A stretch of 64,000 nucleotides of DNA from Eutreptiella sp. 'Long Island Sound 2002' (lineage: Eukaryota; Euglenozoa; Euglenophyceae; Eutreptiales; Eutreptiaceae): positions 35,359,394-35,423,393 of the forward strand of contig OZ038383.1 in NCBI GenBank assembly GCA_964036045.1, in the 5' to 3' direction. Each line of letters opens with the position of its first letter. Position 1 is the first letter of the stretch. Under the pieces are notes generated by a model. The model was given only the letters and a program-made list of their open reading frames with translations, searched no databases and was not told where the DNA came from. A program made the position numbers and the translations under genes. This document shows, one piece after another, positions 31,443 to 41,672 of the stretch.

Positions 31443-33131
31443 AGGAGCCCCCACGGGATTGGGACCTCGGAGGTCTTTCCTCCGAAATTCAGTGGAATCC
31501 TAGAGAAAGCGAAGGCACATCGGGTGCCGAAGAAGGCTCCAGAAGAGCCAAAACCACTGAGTTTCGCCACTCCCAGCCCCTGGAGCGCCCTGCCAAGGGA
31601 AGTGTATGTGGGCAAGGGACGTGGCAAGAAAGAAGGAGCGGCCACAGAGAGCCCCGTGGACGGGCAGGACCAGCCCAGGATCTACACCATCCGTGACCAT
31701 ACCCTGGAAGTCCTGATGCACCCGGACGTGCTAGAGTTGCATGCCGTGAGAGTTGTCCATACACCGCAGGGTGACGAGCGGCAGTTGCACTTGAAGATGT
31801 GTGTACGGTGCGGACAAGAGGAGTTGGTGGTGGATGTTTTGGTGGATACGGGTGCCCAGGGGAGCCTGGTCTGGAGAGGGTTGTTCAAGGAGGAATCCCT
31901 GCAGCCCAGCCGTAGACCGGTACGCCTGAAGGTGGCCAATGGAGAGATTATGGGTGGTGGCACCCATGAGGCCACTATCAGTATGGAATTCTGGGAGCAT
32001 GAGCGCTTGAACCGCCCTGATTTGGCGAAGAGAAGCACTCTATCCGGGAACTTCTATGTGGCCGACATTACAGATTGGGATATGATCATGGGGTATGACT
32101 TCATGGTGGGAAACGCCATTGGAGCCCTTCCCCATCGTGCAACGCTGGTCCGGGAGGATACTGAATGCCTTACATGGCTGTCGACGGACTATGAATGCGG
32201 ATCATCCCAATGGAATGCTGAGGAAGAGGATGGGATCGTCCAAGCGGTGCAAGCTGTGCGTGCCAAGTCCAGAGGAGACCGCGGAGTTCAGCTCACGGAG
32301 TATGGAATGGCGCCTCAGGTGTATGCCAGGATGATTCAGACGCTGCGAGCCAAAGCGCCCGAGACGGACGTCTTCGCTTCCCGGGATGCCCCACTTTTGA
32401 GGAAGTGTAGGAGGCAGTGGCATCGAGGAGACTCAGACTGGCACAGGCATTGGGGTTTGAAGGAGTGGGGGCCGATGTATTGGCATGGCTCCCTGGAAAA
32501 TACCAGACGTACGGTGGAGAAGATCGTCGCGGATAGGGCGAAGGCAATCCTGGTCATAACCGGCATAGGATCCACCCCATGTCCGCTGGAAGGTCTCAAG
32601 TGGACGCTGGATTGCATCACCCTGAACGAGATGTCATTCGGGCCAGAGGAGGAGTTGTTCATCGACGCCAAGGGCTTATCAATGCCCTCCCCGGGTCAAG
32701 CGTGGGGTACCAAGGCTTTCCTGGTGGGTGGGGCGCAAGCCCAGCCCACGGGTGATGAAGCATTCATCCCTAGGGTTGAGGCGGTGCCCATGCGGGTCAT
32801 GTTTAAGCCCAAGGAGGGGACGGATCAGCCAATGGATGGCATTGACTTCCTGTCCCACGCCAAGATTGACCACGTCGTCAACTACATGCGGATGGGGATG
32901 CACGACCGTGTGGCAGCCAAGAAGGGGCGGGCCATGGTCACATCTCCGCATTGGTGGGATGACAAGATGTTGGTCACCGGCAAGTACGAGAAGGATGAGT
33001 TTGTGGCGAGGGTCATGGATCACATCGCGGACCAATATGATGGTCCGGTTGGGTCGGACCCGCTGACGTGGGATTTTTCAAGAATGGGGGCCGGTAGCGA
33101 CAAGAACCAGGCCGATGCTGCAAATTTCTGA
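31443..33131 (+). CDS. pol: Element C: aspartic protease and linker
   Basis: The open frame continues from gag. RQLHLKMCVRCGQEELVVDV leads into LVDTGAQGSLV, the Asp-Thr-Gly active site (about 31840-31870), then VRLKVANGEIMGGGTHEAT and WDMIMGYDFMVGN. After about 130 residues of protease comes a 290-residue linker, conserved with element A (WHRHWGLKEWGPMYWHGSLE, ARVMDHIADQYDGPVGSDPLTW), in which I recognise no domain. It ends in TGA 33129-33131, after which the same frame goes on into RT. The conservation of the linker between A and C suggests it is a real part of this family's polyprotein. Confidence 0.8.
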   Translation, partial: RSPHGIGTSEVFPPKFSGILEKAKAHRVPKKAPEEPKPLSFATPSPWSALPREVYVGKGRGKKEGAATESPVDGQDQPRIYTIRDHTLEVLMHPDVLELHAVRVVHTPQGDERQLHLKMCVRCGQEELVVDVLVDTGAQGSLVWRGLFKEESLQPSRRPVRLKVANGEIMGGGTHEATISMEFWEHERLNRPDLAKRSTLSGNFYVADITDWDMIMGYDFMVGNAIGALPHRATLVREDTECLTWLSTDYECGSSQWNAEEEDGIVQAVQAVRAKSRGDRGVQLTEYGMAPQVYARMIQTLRAKAPETDVFASRDAPLLRKCRRQWHRGDSDWHRHWGLKEWGPMYWHGSLENTRRTVEKIVADRAKAILVITGIGSTPCPLEGLKWTLDCITLNEMSFGPEEELFIDAKGLSMPSPGQAWGTKAFLVGGAQAQPTGDEAFIPRVEAVPMRVMFKPKEGTDQPMDGIDFLSHAKIDHVVNYMRMGMHDRVAAKKGRAMVTSPHWWDDKMLVTGKYEKDEFVARVMDHIADQYDGPVGSDPLTWDFSRMGAGSDKNQADAANF

Positions 33132-34588
33132 AGATTATCGGTGGGAAGTGCACCCCACGACGATGAAGACGGCATATCGGACGAGGAGAAGTCAGACTTG
33201 GACCCGGAAGAGGCCTATACCGCAGTGCGGTCGTTTGTATCGATACCGAAGCAAGCGGCTGAAGAGGCCCAGGAGAACCCGAAGGTCGCCGAGCTGAAGG
33301 AGAGGCTGATAAATGCCTATCCATGGCTATTCAGTGGCGTCGCCAACAAGAACCCTCCAGATCGTGGGAGGTTTGGCACAGCGAGGATCAAGCTGAAGCC
33401 AAACCCAAAGATCTATCGTCATCGGGAGTACCAACTTCAGGGCTATCGGGCCGAGGCCATGAAGAATTTGGTGGCCGAGTTCATTGAGCGGGGCTGGATC
33501 GAACCCTCCGACAGTGAGTAGGCCAGCCCAGCCTTCATCGTGCCCAAGAAAGAGATGGGCGAGTGGAGGTTGGTGGTTGGTTACAGGGGTTTGAACGAGC
33601 AAACCCAGCACGACTCATACTCGCTTCCTCTGATCGACACCATCCTCCAAAAACAACAGAAATGGCGGATCTTCACCGTGTTAGACCTGAAACACGGTTA
33701 TCACCAGATGCCGCTACACCCGGACTCCAGGCCCTGCACAGCGATGTCGACGCCGCTGGGGCCCATGCAGTGGAAATTGGTGCCTATGGGCGCCAAGAAT
33801 GGCAACGCCGCTTTCCAGCGCATGATGGAGGACCTACTCGGTCCTGTCCGGGACTGTGCCGACCCCTTTGTGGAGGACATCATCGTCGGGTCCAGCACGG
33901 AAGACATGACTGAGGATGAGCTCATCGAAGCGCATGAGAAGGATCTGCGCCGAGTGCTCAGCGAGCTGGACAAGCACAACATGGTGTGCCAGCCCACCAA
34001 AGCCTCCCTCTTCGTGAGGGAAGTGGAGTTCGCGGGTCACGTGGTTGGTCACGGGCAAAGCCGTCCCATGCCTGGGAAGCTGGCGTCCCTGCACCACTGG
34101 GAGAAGCCACAGACCATCAGCGAACTCCGATCCTTCATGGGGTTCTGCAACTACTATTCGGGCTATGTCCGAATGTATGCGGAACTATCGGGCCCGCTGC
34201 ACAAGATGCTGCAGGTGGGGAAGTTCGATGGCCGGAAGGGGAGCAAGAAGAAGCTTGCCCTGACCCCTGAGGCCGAAGATGCGTTCAGCCGCCTGAAGGT
34301 GCGACTCCTGGGGCAGCTGGGGCTATTCCTGGTGGACCCGGACAGGGGATTCGTGCTACGGACGGACGCCTCGGACTATGCTGTAGGGGGAGTCTTTGAG
34401 CAGGTCCGGGACGACGGGTCACACGTACCTGTGGCGTTTTGGAGCCGGATCCTGGCCGAGGGCCAACGTCGAACCTGGACCGCGAGGGAGAAGGAGACGT
34501 ACACCATTATTTGTGCGCTCAGGAAGTGGTTCGGCCATATCGGATTACAACCGGTGGTGGTTTGTACGGACCATCAGTCCTTGCAGAT
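33132..34588 (+). pseudogene. pol: Element C: reverse transcriptase and RNase H, cut by Penelope-like insertion
   Basis: The frame carries a normal RT: IYRHREYQLQGYRAEAMKNL, a stop TAG 33519-33521 where element A has Trp (HSEWASP), EWRLVVGYRGLNEQTQHDSY, FTVLDLKHGYHQMPLHPDSR, LGPMQWKLVPMGAKNGNAAF, motif C PFVEDIIVGSS and SELRSFMGFCNYYSGYVRMY. RNase H follows (FVLRTDASDYAVGGVFEQ, VVVCTDHQSLQ) and is broken at 34587-34588 by the inserted Penelope-like unit. Motif C reads VED in place of the usual X-D-D, so the first catalytic aspartate is replaced by Glu. Together with the stop this makes the copy inactive. Confidence 0.85.
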
Positions 34589-34721
34589 GTGTTTTGACAA
34601 TAGCTAAACCAAGTAAAATCAATCCTTGCCACGTTTTCAAAAGACACTTCCCAATTGACAGTCCTCAATGTAACACGGCAGCTGTACTCGGGCACAATAA
34701 CCTTGAGTGAATCCCAAATCC

Positions 34722-34762
34722 GGACGCGTTTCGCTGTAAATTACAGCCTCATCAGCTGTCAA
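34722..34762 (-). ncRNA. Hammerhead-like ribozyme motif, copy 1
   Basis: On the minus strand: GACAG, then CTGATGAG, a 5-bp hairpin (GCTGT with AATT loop and ACAGC), GAAAC and GCGTC. CUGAUGA, GAAA and a following GUC are the hammerhead core, in type I order with a very short stem III, as described for Penelope-like elements. Canonical stem I is not evident next to CUGAUGA. A 10-bp complement (AAATTTGGAC against GTCCGGATTT, two G-U pairs) lies 32 nt upstream. It is therefore a candidate only. Confidence 0.5.
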
Positions 34763-34883
34763 ACAATGAATATGCACAGAATGTGTCCAAATTTATTCAC
34801 AACCATCCATTCACTCGAGTGAGCAACGATTCTACAAATCATATAACAAATTCCACAAATTCACATTCCCTACTCCTCATTCC

Positions 34884-36209
34884 TTAAGCATGATCTCGCG
34901 ACCCTTGAAGAGTGGTGCGCGCGCTCTTGCGGAACAAAGCCTTCAGGTTTTTAAGTGGTTTGAAGATAGCGAACAAATTCATATGATTCATAAACAGCAG
35001 GCGCCTTTTTAACACGTAACAAGCGCGCGCCCACGACATCGGCACGCCCCCATGGTGTTCTGCATGTAAAACATGTGTGGTCTTAGAAAAAGACTCCCTC
35101 CCCCCTCCTCTGATACCATGAGTATCCACCACACCGTTTTCTGCCTGTGACAATGAAGCTCCATTGTGGTTCGGCTCAATGAGTCGTGTGTTCTTACTCT
35201 TCCGTGCCCCCACCCCCAAGAACTTATGCCGTTCACTCCAGGGAATGAGTTTATCCCTAATTACACGCTGTGGGTATTGCAACCATACAAGGGCATCCAC
35301 CAACCTGTTTGAACAAATAATATAGTACTTCTCATCCGAACAAATTCGTAGGTATCGTACAAACTCGGCGTGTATCCAGGACTCGCGAATATGTCTTGGG
35401 ACATTCGTGGTCCATGGCATATATGCACACGCGTGTGTGCTCTTCCAAAACACCGAAGTTCGCAACGGTTCAACGCTGATGAATCTTACATCCAAAAATG
35501 TTACCCCTCTCGCACTACCCAACGCCTCAAATGCAAATGGCAAGTCCTTAGGATACATACGCTGTAGGCACGTTTTAATCATCTCGGTCTCGGACGCTCT
35601 ATGCAACACGAGCCCATCATCTAAAAATCTTAGCAAAGGGATACCCGGTGGAAGTGGTCTCATTTTTTCAAAGGAGCGGAGCGTCAACTGCGCCCATGGG
35701 GGCGCGCTGTTCATGCCCATACTAAATCCATAGCATTGCACAAAAAGTGCAATTCCCGGGTTCAAAAATACGGAGTGGTGGTAGATGAAATTCAGTAGCC
35801 AAAGCCCCAACGAGGCCAGCGCTTGGGACACATCCAGAAACGGCAACTCACTGATTAACAAGTCCTTCGCCTCGGTTGAGATGGGTGCAAATATGAATTG
35901 CATGAAGGCTCTCTCATATGTAGACAAATGTGAAAGCACCTCCCCATCCAAATCATGAAACCAATCTCGCCACCAAACAAATGTGTGTGTTAGATGGGAC
36001 CATGATATGCGGGTGTATAATGCGTTGAAATCAAAATTAGTTAACAGCAAATCACCATTTCCCTTGCGTGAGTTCACTTGTGCACGGACACATGCCAACA
36101 ATGTGTTTTGACAATAGCTAAACCAAGTAAAATCAATCCTTGCCACGTTTTCAAAAGACACTTCCCAATTGGCAGTCCTCAATGTAACACGGCAGCTGTA
36201 CTCGGGCAC
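34884..36209 (-). CDS. Penelope-like reverse transcriptase, no GIY-YIG domain seen
   Basis: 441 codons as drawn, beginning with GTG; the open frame extends upstream through the terminal repeat, so the true start is unknown. RT motifs: NFDFNALYTRISW (motif A), VQCYGFSMGMNSAPPWAQLT (motif B), PLLRFLDDGLVLH (motif C with Phe-Leu-Asp-Asp) and RGVTFLDVRFI (the FLDV block after the palm). These fit the Penelope-like class rather than LTR or LINE RTs. A C-terminal region of about 150 residues (RKSKNTRLIEPNHNG, SWARACYVLKRRLLFMN) contains no GIY-YIG nuclease motif that I can see. It ends TAA/TGA at 34884. The N-terminal fingers look incomplete. It could belong to an endonuclease-less Penelope-like branch; that is inference. 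Confidence 0.75.
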   Translation of the reverse strand: MPEYSCRVTLRTANWEVSFENVARIDFTWFSYCQNTLLACVRAQVNSRKGNGDLLLTNFDFNALYTRISWSHLTHTFVWWRDWFHDLDGEVLSHLSTYERAFMQFIFAPISTEAKDLLISELPFLDVSQALASLGLWLLNFIYHHSVFLNPGIALFVQCYGFSMGMNSAPPWAQLTLRSFEKMRPLPPGIPLLRFLDDGLVLHRASETEMIKTCLQRMYPKDLPFAFEALGSARGVTFLDVRFISVEPLRTSVFWKSTHACAYMPWTTNVPRHIRESWIHAEFVRYLRICSDEKYYIICSNRLVDALVWLQYPQRVIRDKLIPWSERHKFLGVGARKSKNTRLIEPNHNGASLSQAENGVVDTHGIRGGGRESFSKTTHVLHAEHHGGVPMSWARACYVLKRRLLFMNHMNLFAIFKPLKNLKALFRKSARTTLQGSRDHA

Positions 36210-36236
36210 AATAACCTTGAGTGAATCCCAAATCCG

Positions 36237-36275
36237 GACGCGTTTCGCTGTAAATTACAGCCTCATCAGCTGTCA
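36237..36275 (-). ncRNA. Hammerhead-like ribozyme motif, copy 2
   Basis: Same core as copy 1 on the minus strand (CTGATGAG, GCTGT/ACAGC hairpin, GAAAC, GCGTC), in the terminal repeat that separates the two tandem units. Confidence 0.5.
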
Positions 36276-36397
36276 AACAATGAATATGCACGGAATGTGT
36301 CCAAATTTATTCACAACCATCCATTCACTCGAATGAGCAACGATTCTACAAATCATACAACAAATTTCACAAATTCACATTCCCTACTCCTCATTCC

Positions 36398-36710
36398 TTA
36401 AGCATGATCTCGCGACCCTTGAAGAGTGGTGCGCGCGCTCTTGCGGAACAAAGCCTTCAGGTTTTTAAGTGGTTTGAGGATAGCGAACAAATTCATATGA
36501 TTCATAAACTGCAGGCGCCTTTTTAACACGTAACAAGCGCGCGCCCACGACATCGGCACGCCACCATGGTGTTCTGCATGTAAAACATGTGTTGTCTTAT
36601 AAAAAGACTCCCTCCCCCCTCCTCTGACACCATGAGTATCCATCACACCGTTTTCTGCCTGTGACAATGAAGCTCCATTGTGGTTCGGCTCAATGAGTCG
36701 TGTGTGAATG
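36398..36710 (-). pseudogene. Penelope-like element, C-terminal fragment of a second unit
   Basis: About 105 codons nearly identical to the C-terminus of the 34884-36209 protein, from TRLIEPNHNGASLSQAENGV to SARTTLQGSRDHA. It is the 3' end of an upstream 5'-truncated unit in the tandem array. Confidence 0.8.
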
Positions 36711-37088
36711 TTGTGTTTTGACAATAGCTAAACCAAGTAAAATCAATCCTTGCCACGTTTTCAAAAGACACTTCCCCATTGGCAGTCCTCAATGTAACAC
36801 CGCAGCTGTACTCGGGCACAATAACCTTGAGTGAATCCCAAATCCGGACGCGTTTCGCTCTATGTGTGAATGGATGGTTGTGAATAAATTTGGACACATT
36901 CTGTGCATATTCATTGTTTGACAGCTGATGAGGCTGTAATTTACAGCGAGACGTGTCCGGATTTGGGATTCACTCAAGGTTATTGTGCCCGAGTACAGCT
37001 GCCGTGTTACATTGAGGACTGCCAATTGGGAAGTGTCTTTTGAAAACGTGGCAAGGATTGATTTTACTTGGTTTAGCTATTGTCAAAA
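36711..37088. repeat. Inverted repeat pair of the Penelope-like terminus
   Basis: 36711-36865 reads the terminus inward as far as CGCGTTTCGCT. 36867-37088 carries the same terminus in the opposite direction, ending GCTATTGTCAAAACAC at the junction with element C. The pair could fold into a long hairpin. Confidence 0.8.
36920..36958 (+). ncRNA. Hammerhead-like motif, copy 3, degenerate
   Basis: Plus-strand copy in the inverted tail: CTGATGAG and the hairpin are kept, but GAAAC has become GAGAC, which removes an invariant core adenine. Expected to be inactive. Confidence 0.5.
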
Positions 37089-38825
37089 CACAAGGCTTGG
37101 ATGGACATATCCAGCCATGAGGACGCCGAGGAGACCGAGGAGGCCAAGCGCATCATCGAGATGGAGAAGGCCATGGAACAAGAGGGGGTCAGGTGCTTTG
37201 TGGTGATGGCAAACCGTACAGACCTGGCCAAGTTCCGGGGCACCCGAGTCCAAGCTATTTGAGAGGAAACCCTCAAGCAATGGATGGTGGCCCCCGTAGG
37301 GCTAGTCAGGTCGGTGCTGACAGAGGACTGGTCGGATGACTATGCGGCATCCGACCACTGGAGCAGGTACTGGAATGCCGTGAGCGCCCCTTCAGACGAC
37401 CAATGGCCTGAGGGCTTGACCGAGGATGAGGATAAATGTTTCCTCAAGGACAAGCTATTGGTCCCTGAGAACCGAATGGAGGAGCTCATTGATCACTGGC
37501 ATAACGCCCAGCTCATGCATCCTGGTCGGGACAAGATGCAGCAGGACCTGGATTGGCGCTTCAGGTTCCCGCTGGGGTACTACGCCATCCTGGACAAGTA
37601 TCGCAGGGCTGGCCACTCCGCGGCTGGCAACCCGGTGTATACGGCTATACCGGAGGCCCCTATGCGGTCCGTGGCCATGGATGTATTCGCCATGCCTGAG
37701 GTCACCGTGGAAGGAGAGACCTACAACTGTGTCATCCTGGCGGTGGATAGGCACAGTGGGTATATGGTGGCAGTCCCTGGCAAGAAGTCCAAGAAGAAGG
37801 ACAAGAAGGACAAGCATGGAGTGGGTCTGCAGGCCAAGACCGTCGCCAATGCCATGATCAGGCATTGGCTGACGATTTTTGATGTCTCTGCTGTCATCTA
37901 CAGCGATCCGGGCAGTCAATTTGTGGCAACGTGGTTCAAGACGATGTGCAAGCACATGGGGATTCGGCACGCCAAGACCGTGGCGTACCACAGCCGGTCG
38001 AATGGCTGGGCTGAGGTGGCTTGCCGGCAGATGTTCAAGAAGTTCCGCCAGTTGCACATTGACGAACCGGGCCGGAATTGGTATAATTCGCTGTGGAGAG
38101 TACTCCAGGCGTACCACGACCTTCCGGGACCCACTGGACTGTCGCCCCATCGTATCCTGTTCTTGCGGGATCGAGTGTCACGCACTCTCCCGTAGTTGAA
38201 CCATGGCAAGGTAGCCCGGGATGCGAGTGCTATGATGGCTGAGGCGGACGACACGGCGGCCAAGGTGTGCAAAGCACTTCAGGACGAGCATGAGAAGAGG
38301 GCGAAGTACTTCAAGCAGGGAAAAGTCCAGAAATATGCTCTCAGAGACACCGTATGGGTGGAGCAGCACCACAAGGATGTCCTGTCCAGGCATCGGCAGG
38401 CGTCTTGGTATGTGCCGGGGTTAATTGTTCGGAAGGTCGGGCAGGATGTGTATGCGGTTCGTGTGGCGGATAACAAGATCCTAGACCGCGACCATACCCA
38501 GCTTCGTCCCCGAGCACCAGACCCCAGCGGACGTCCCGTCACCTTCGAGTTCACAGCCGGCGATGTGGACTCGGATGACGAGAGTGAGGACGACGACTTC
38601 ACCGCCGAGAGGATCCTGATGGAAAAGCCGGACATGGGAACGCCTGGGGGGAGGCTATATAAAGTCCGTTGGAAGAGATTCACCGCCTTCACGGATTCGT
38701 GGGAGCCTCCAAGCAGTTTTGTGCCGAGGAATACCACGATCTGGATGGATTATATAAGGAAAAAGAACATTTCCTTGGATATTAAGGACGTGTTGGTCCA
38801 TTTGGTGGCTGCAGTAGCACCGTGA
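37089..38825 (+). pseudogene. pol: Element C: linker, integrase and chromodomain
   Basis: Coding resumes with SSHEDAEETEEAKRIIEMEK, the same linker as in element D, then the integrase: zinc finger DHWHNAQLMHPG with a decayed Cys pair (AGHSAAGN in place of C-x2-C), core AMDVFAMPEV, IYSDPGSQF, SNGWAEVACR (the D,D,E residues), RDTVWVEQHHKDVL, and a chromodomain FTAERILMEKPDMG with LYKVRWKRFTAFTDSWEPPS. In-frame stops TGA 37260-37262 and TAG 38193-38195 break it. The natural end is TGA at 38823-38825. Loss of the zinc-finger cysteines together with the stops shows that it is not functional. Confidence 0.85.
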
Positions 38826-39134
38826 TAGATCCCGCTTGGCATTTTTGTTTGCCATTGTGCTTGGGAGACGCCTGAGGGCGTTTATCCGGGGATTTTTGGG
38901 CCGTGATTGGCCATATACCCCCTTCACTCGGTCTCCACATATATATTTCACTGTGGTATACGTATTTAGATCAGTTGACAACGTTTCTCTATCTTTGATC
39001 CCCTTTGTCCATGTTGTAGATCAGGAGGAGACCGGATATGGCGGAGGGCACCGGTTATGAGTGTCCTCACCCCTCTCTTGGGGCATTGGGGATGCCTACG
39101 CCGTATGTGGGGCCTCCATGTGTCCTTGGGACAT
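38826..39134 (+). other. Element C 3' untranslated region
   Basis: Non-coding. It includes GGCCATATACCCCC and a TATATATA stretch near 38910-38945, shared in part with the region downstream of element D's chromodomain. Confidence 0.6.
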
Positions 39135-39144
39135 GGGGGGGGGG
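39135..39144 (+). promoter_or_regulatory. Element C polypurine tract
   Basis: Ten G residues, preceded by GGGACAT and followed by TTGGAGCCC, at the position where homology to element G's LTR region begins shortly after. Suits priming of plus-strand DNA. Confidence 0.6.
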
Positions 39145-39145
39145 G

Positions 39146-41672
39146 TTGGAGCCCATTGGGGTCCTCCCGTCCACTCATCAATGATGATGACTTCCGAGCG
39201 GATACAACGCTCTGAGAAGGGGGATGAAGCCGGTTCGGACCCCCATGGCCATTTTTGGGTCACTTGGGGTGTGTATGTATGGGCCGGCAAGCCGCCATTG
39301 GCTGATATCATACTCTCCCATCCACCTGACCTAACCTGATGTGATAGTGTGATAGGCTTGGCCAATCCAGCTATGAGCGGCCACATTCACAGCCGAGGCA
39401 CGGCCGGCTGAGATTTATATATCAGAATATCAGGAATCAACAAGGTTTTTTTATCATAATGTTTCTGTAATTTTCAGCTATCCGTTCTGATTGTCAATGT
39501 GTTGGCGACTGTCAGTTGGCTCGCGATTTTGCGGTAACCGATTGGTTAACTGTTATTTCCAGACATTTTAGCGGAAACCCCGATGAAGGGTCAGATTTCA
39601 TCAGAAAAGGGTTCGTTGCTTCCGCAATTTTCATGTTATACACTCGCAAAATTAATCCAATTTTTTCAGACATTCAGAATCGGATTTTTGATTTCGAGGT
39701 CGCCGCACTTGATATGATGAGTTTCGAGTGGTCCTACATTTTTCCTGATCACGAATCAACCTTTCTTTTGTTGTCTCCTTCATTCTTCTTGGAGACATAG
39801 GCGAAACAAAATTGATTCGTGAGGTCACTTTGAAAGGTCATATCTCCAGCTCACTGCGAGGAGTTATAATTTTGAGATATGGGCTAGAATCGCCTCGGTC
39901 TCAGCTTAATTGAGAAAGCGTCAAACGCTTTTGATGTGTACACATCCCTGGTGTAGCAAGGGATAATGGTCAAGAGGGTAGAAAGTGATATATAACTCTT
40001 GGACCATGCAACCGAATATTTTAATGCGACTTTCAAGTGTACCGCATGAGTGTTGGTGTTGCATAGAAATTTTCTTTGGGTTCCTACGTATTTTTAACGT
40101 GAAGTTATGTCCATGGAGGGGCATGGCATACCATGGTGGGAGCCAATTTTAAGGGTATGTGTTATATGCATGGTATGTGCTTCGCTATGCTCACGCCCAT
40201 GTTATATATCTCCGTTTGTAGGAAGATATGTCGAGTCATACGTGGCAAGGGCTTTGCCCATGTCCCAATGGTGAGCTCCATAGTGCTAGAACTAAGTCTA
40301 CCGCACATATAGTGCATGTGGGAAGGCTTACGGAGCGACCCACAAGCGCCACTATCAATTTTCCCATTTTCATGGTGCGTGTCAAGAGGAGGTTCAAAGG
40401 TGTCCCTCTGCTTCCATGTGGGGATCCAAGTAGCAGGATTGTTCGCAAATGGTCCCAAGCAATTGTGTTTTCAACCATATGTTGATACCATGGGTGAGAA
40501 AGGTTATATACTATTGTGATTATCTTGAATTTAGCAACATTTGCATGTTTTTGACCTCATTTTATGCTCATTTTTGTATTTTATGTGCTCAACTGGTCAG
40601 CTAACAGTAAAGTGCCTACAGATCCGTGAATTATGGTATGTTGCCTAATTGTTGGCAGATGCTTCGGTGTTGCTTCTCACAATATGCCGGATCACGTGGT
40701 CACTTTGGCGTGGCACACGTGGCCTCACAAAATTAGGTCTCAAATTCGGGAGTTGACTTGTGAAGCATGGCATCTGTATATCTGGAGGGGTTTGGGGGCC
40801 AATGTTGGGATATTCTTGGGCATGGACCTTGGGTCTATATCTCCCTTGTATCTTACTCTCCGGTTTGACACATGCATGGAGCATTTGAACATTTGCCGTA
40901 CGCATTGTTGAGTATATAATTGAATTTTGGGCATTATGGTGTGATTTGCCTAATTTTGCTATGTTGTGAGGTCATCTGCATGGGGCAATTCTCCAAGCCC
41001 AATCGACCCCAAGTCCAGCCAAAGTTATGTCAGGGTAGGGCATGGTCCTGAGTGCCACTCTAGGCCATGACACGCCACCTCCCCTATTGGGCTAGGATTT
41101 AGAGGCTTGGGAGTGAACAAATTTTTGGGGTTTGTGTAGTGACTTTTGACACATGGCATTTAGCCATCTTATTTGACTTGGTTCAGGGCATCATGTTGGC
41201 GAGTCAAGGGAAGGTCCTGAGTCCAGGGAATGAGGGGTCTATGGCTGTGATTGTGTATGTTTCCATCTTTCCCCAATTTTGCTTTATTTGTGTTCATATG
41301 CCAATTTCAGGGCTTCTCTTTCCATTATTCTATTGGTGCAATTCTATGTACATGCCCAACGCCCTTGTCTGAGTGTGCACCGTGAGACGACCGGCGTGTT
41401 GAAAGGAGTTGTTGAGTGTCAACGCAGGACCTCAAACATCCTTGGAAGCCCTCAGTGTGGACTATTTGGATTTGATCCATTGTACCTGGGAGTTTGTTAT
41501 TGCAGGGGATCAGGACTTGTGTGAAGGAGCCATATGTTACTATTTTTTGTGGGAAATTGTGCAGGATAGGGCAAGATCATGCAGAACCTGGTGAGAAGCA
41601 AGACCATAGGAGTGACAGGAAATGGTGGAAGGGGTACAGAAGGGGCCGGTCCTGGTAGGTCCTGGTAGGGAC
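39146..41672 (+). repeat. Element C 3' LTR, about 2.5 kb
   Basis: From 39223 to the end it aligns along its whole length with 60049-62403, the sequence directly before element G's PBS and gag, and is therefore the LTR of this family. It ends in GGTCCTGGTAGGGAC, after which element F's integrase begins. No long ORF; small open frames up to 111 codons have no domain. Exact termini are uncertain by a few bases. Confidence 0.8.

Larger units (their letters stand above)
34589..37088 (-). mobile_element. Penelope-like element cluster (tandem units plus inverted tail)
   Basis: Read on the minus strand: a short 5'-truncated unit (36710 to about 36108) is followed head-to-tail by a longer unit with an RT frame (36107 to 34589). 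Each ends in the same sequence beginning TGTGTTTTGACAATAGC on the plus strand (34588, 36103 and 36713). A further copy of that end is present as an inverted pair (36711-36865 against 36867-37088). Tandem units sharing a terminal 'pseudo-LTR', 5' truncation and inverted tails are typical of Penelope-like elements. The insertion replaced about 45-50 codons of element C's RNase H-linker, judged against element D. Confidence 0.8.
24908..41672 (+). mobile_element. Element C: Ty3/Gypsy chromodomain element, 5'-truncated, with two nested insertions
   Basis: Plus-strand gag, protease, RT, RNase H, integrase, chromodomain, polypurine tract and a 2.5-kb 3' LTR. The 5' LTR and gag N-terminus are missing, since homology to element G starts inside gag at 24908. 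A 4.4-kb LTR element sits in gag (25512-29883) and a Penelope-like cluster in the RNase H-integrase linker (34589-37088). All C coding pieces outside the insertions lie in one continuous frame, interrupted only by stop codons: TGA 25389, TAG 30477, TAG 31440, TGA 33129, TAG 33519, TGA 37260 and TAG 38193. That is a gag-pol read in a single frame, now decayed. Confidence 0.85.

Noticed and set aside
34722-34762. Calling this a proven, canonical hammerhead ribozyme
   Set aside because: The core fits, but helix I cannot be drawn directly beside CUGAUGA, so I keep it as a candidate.
34589-37088. A second LTR retrotransposon inside element C
   Set aside because: The repeated ends are parts of head-to-tail units with one inverted copy, there is no gag or integrase, and the RT motifs are Penelope-like.
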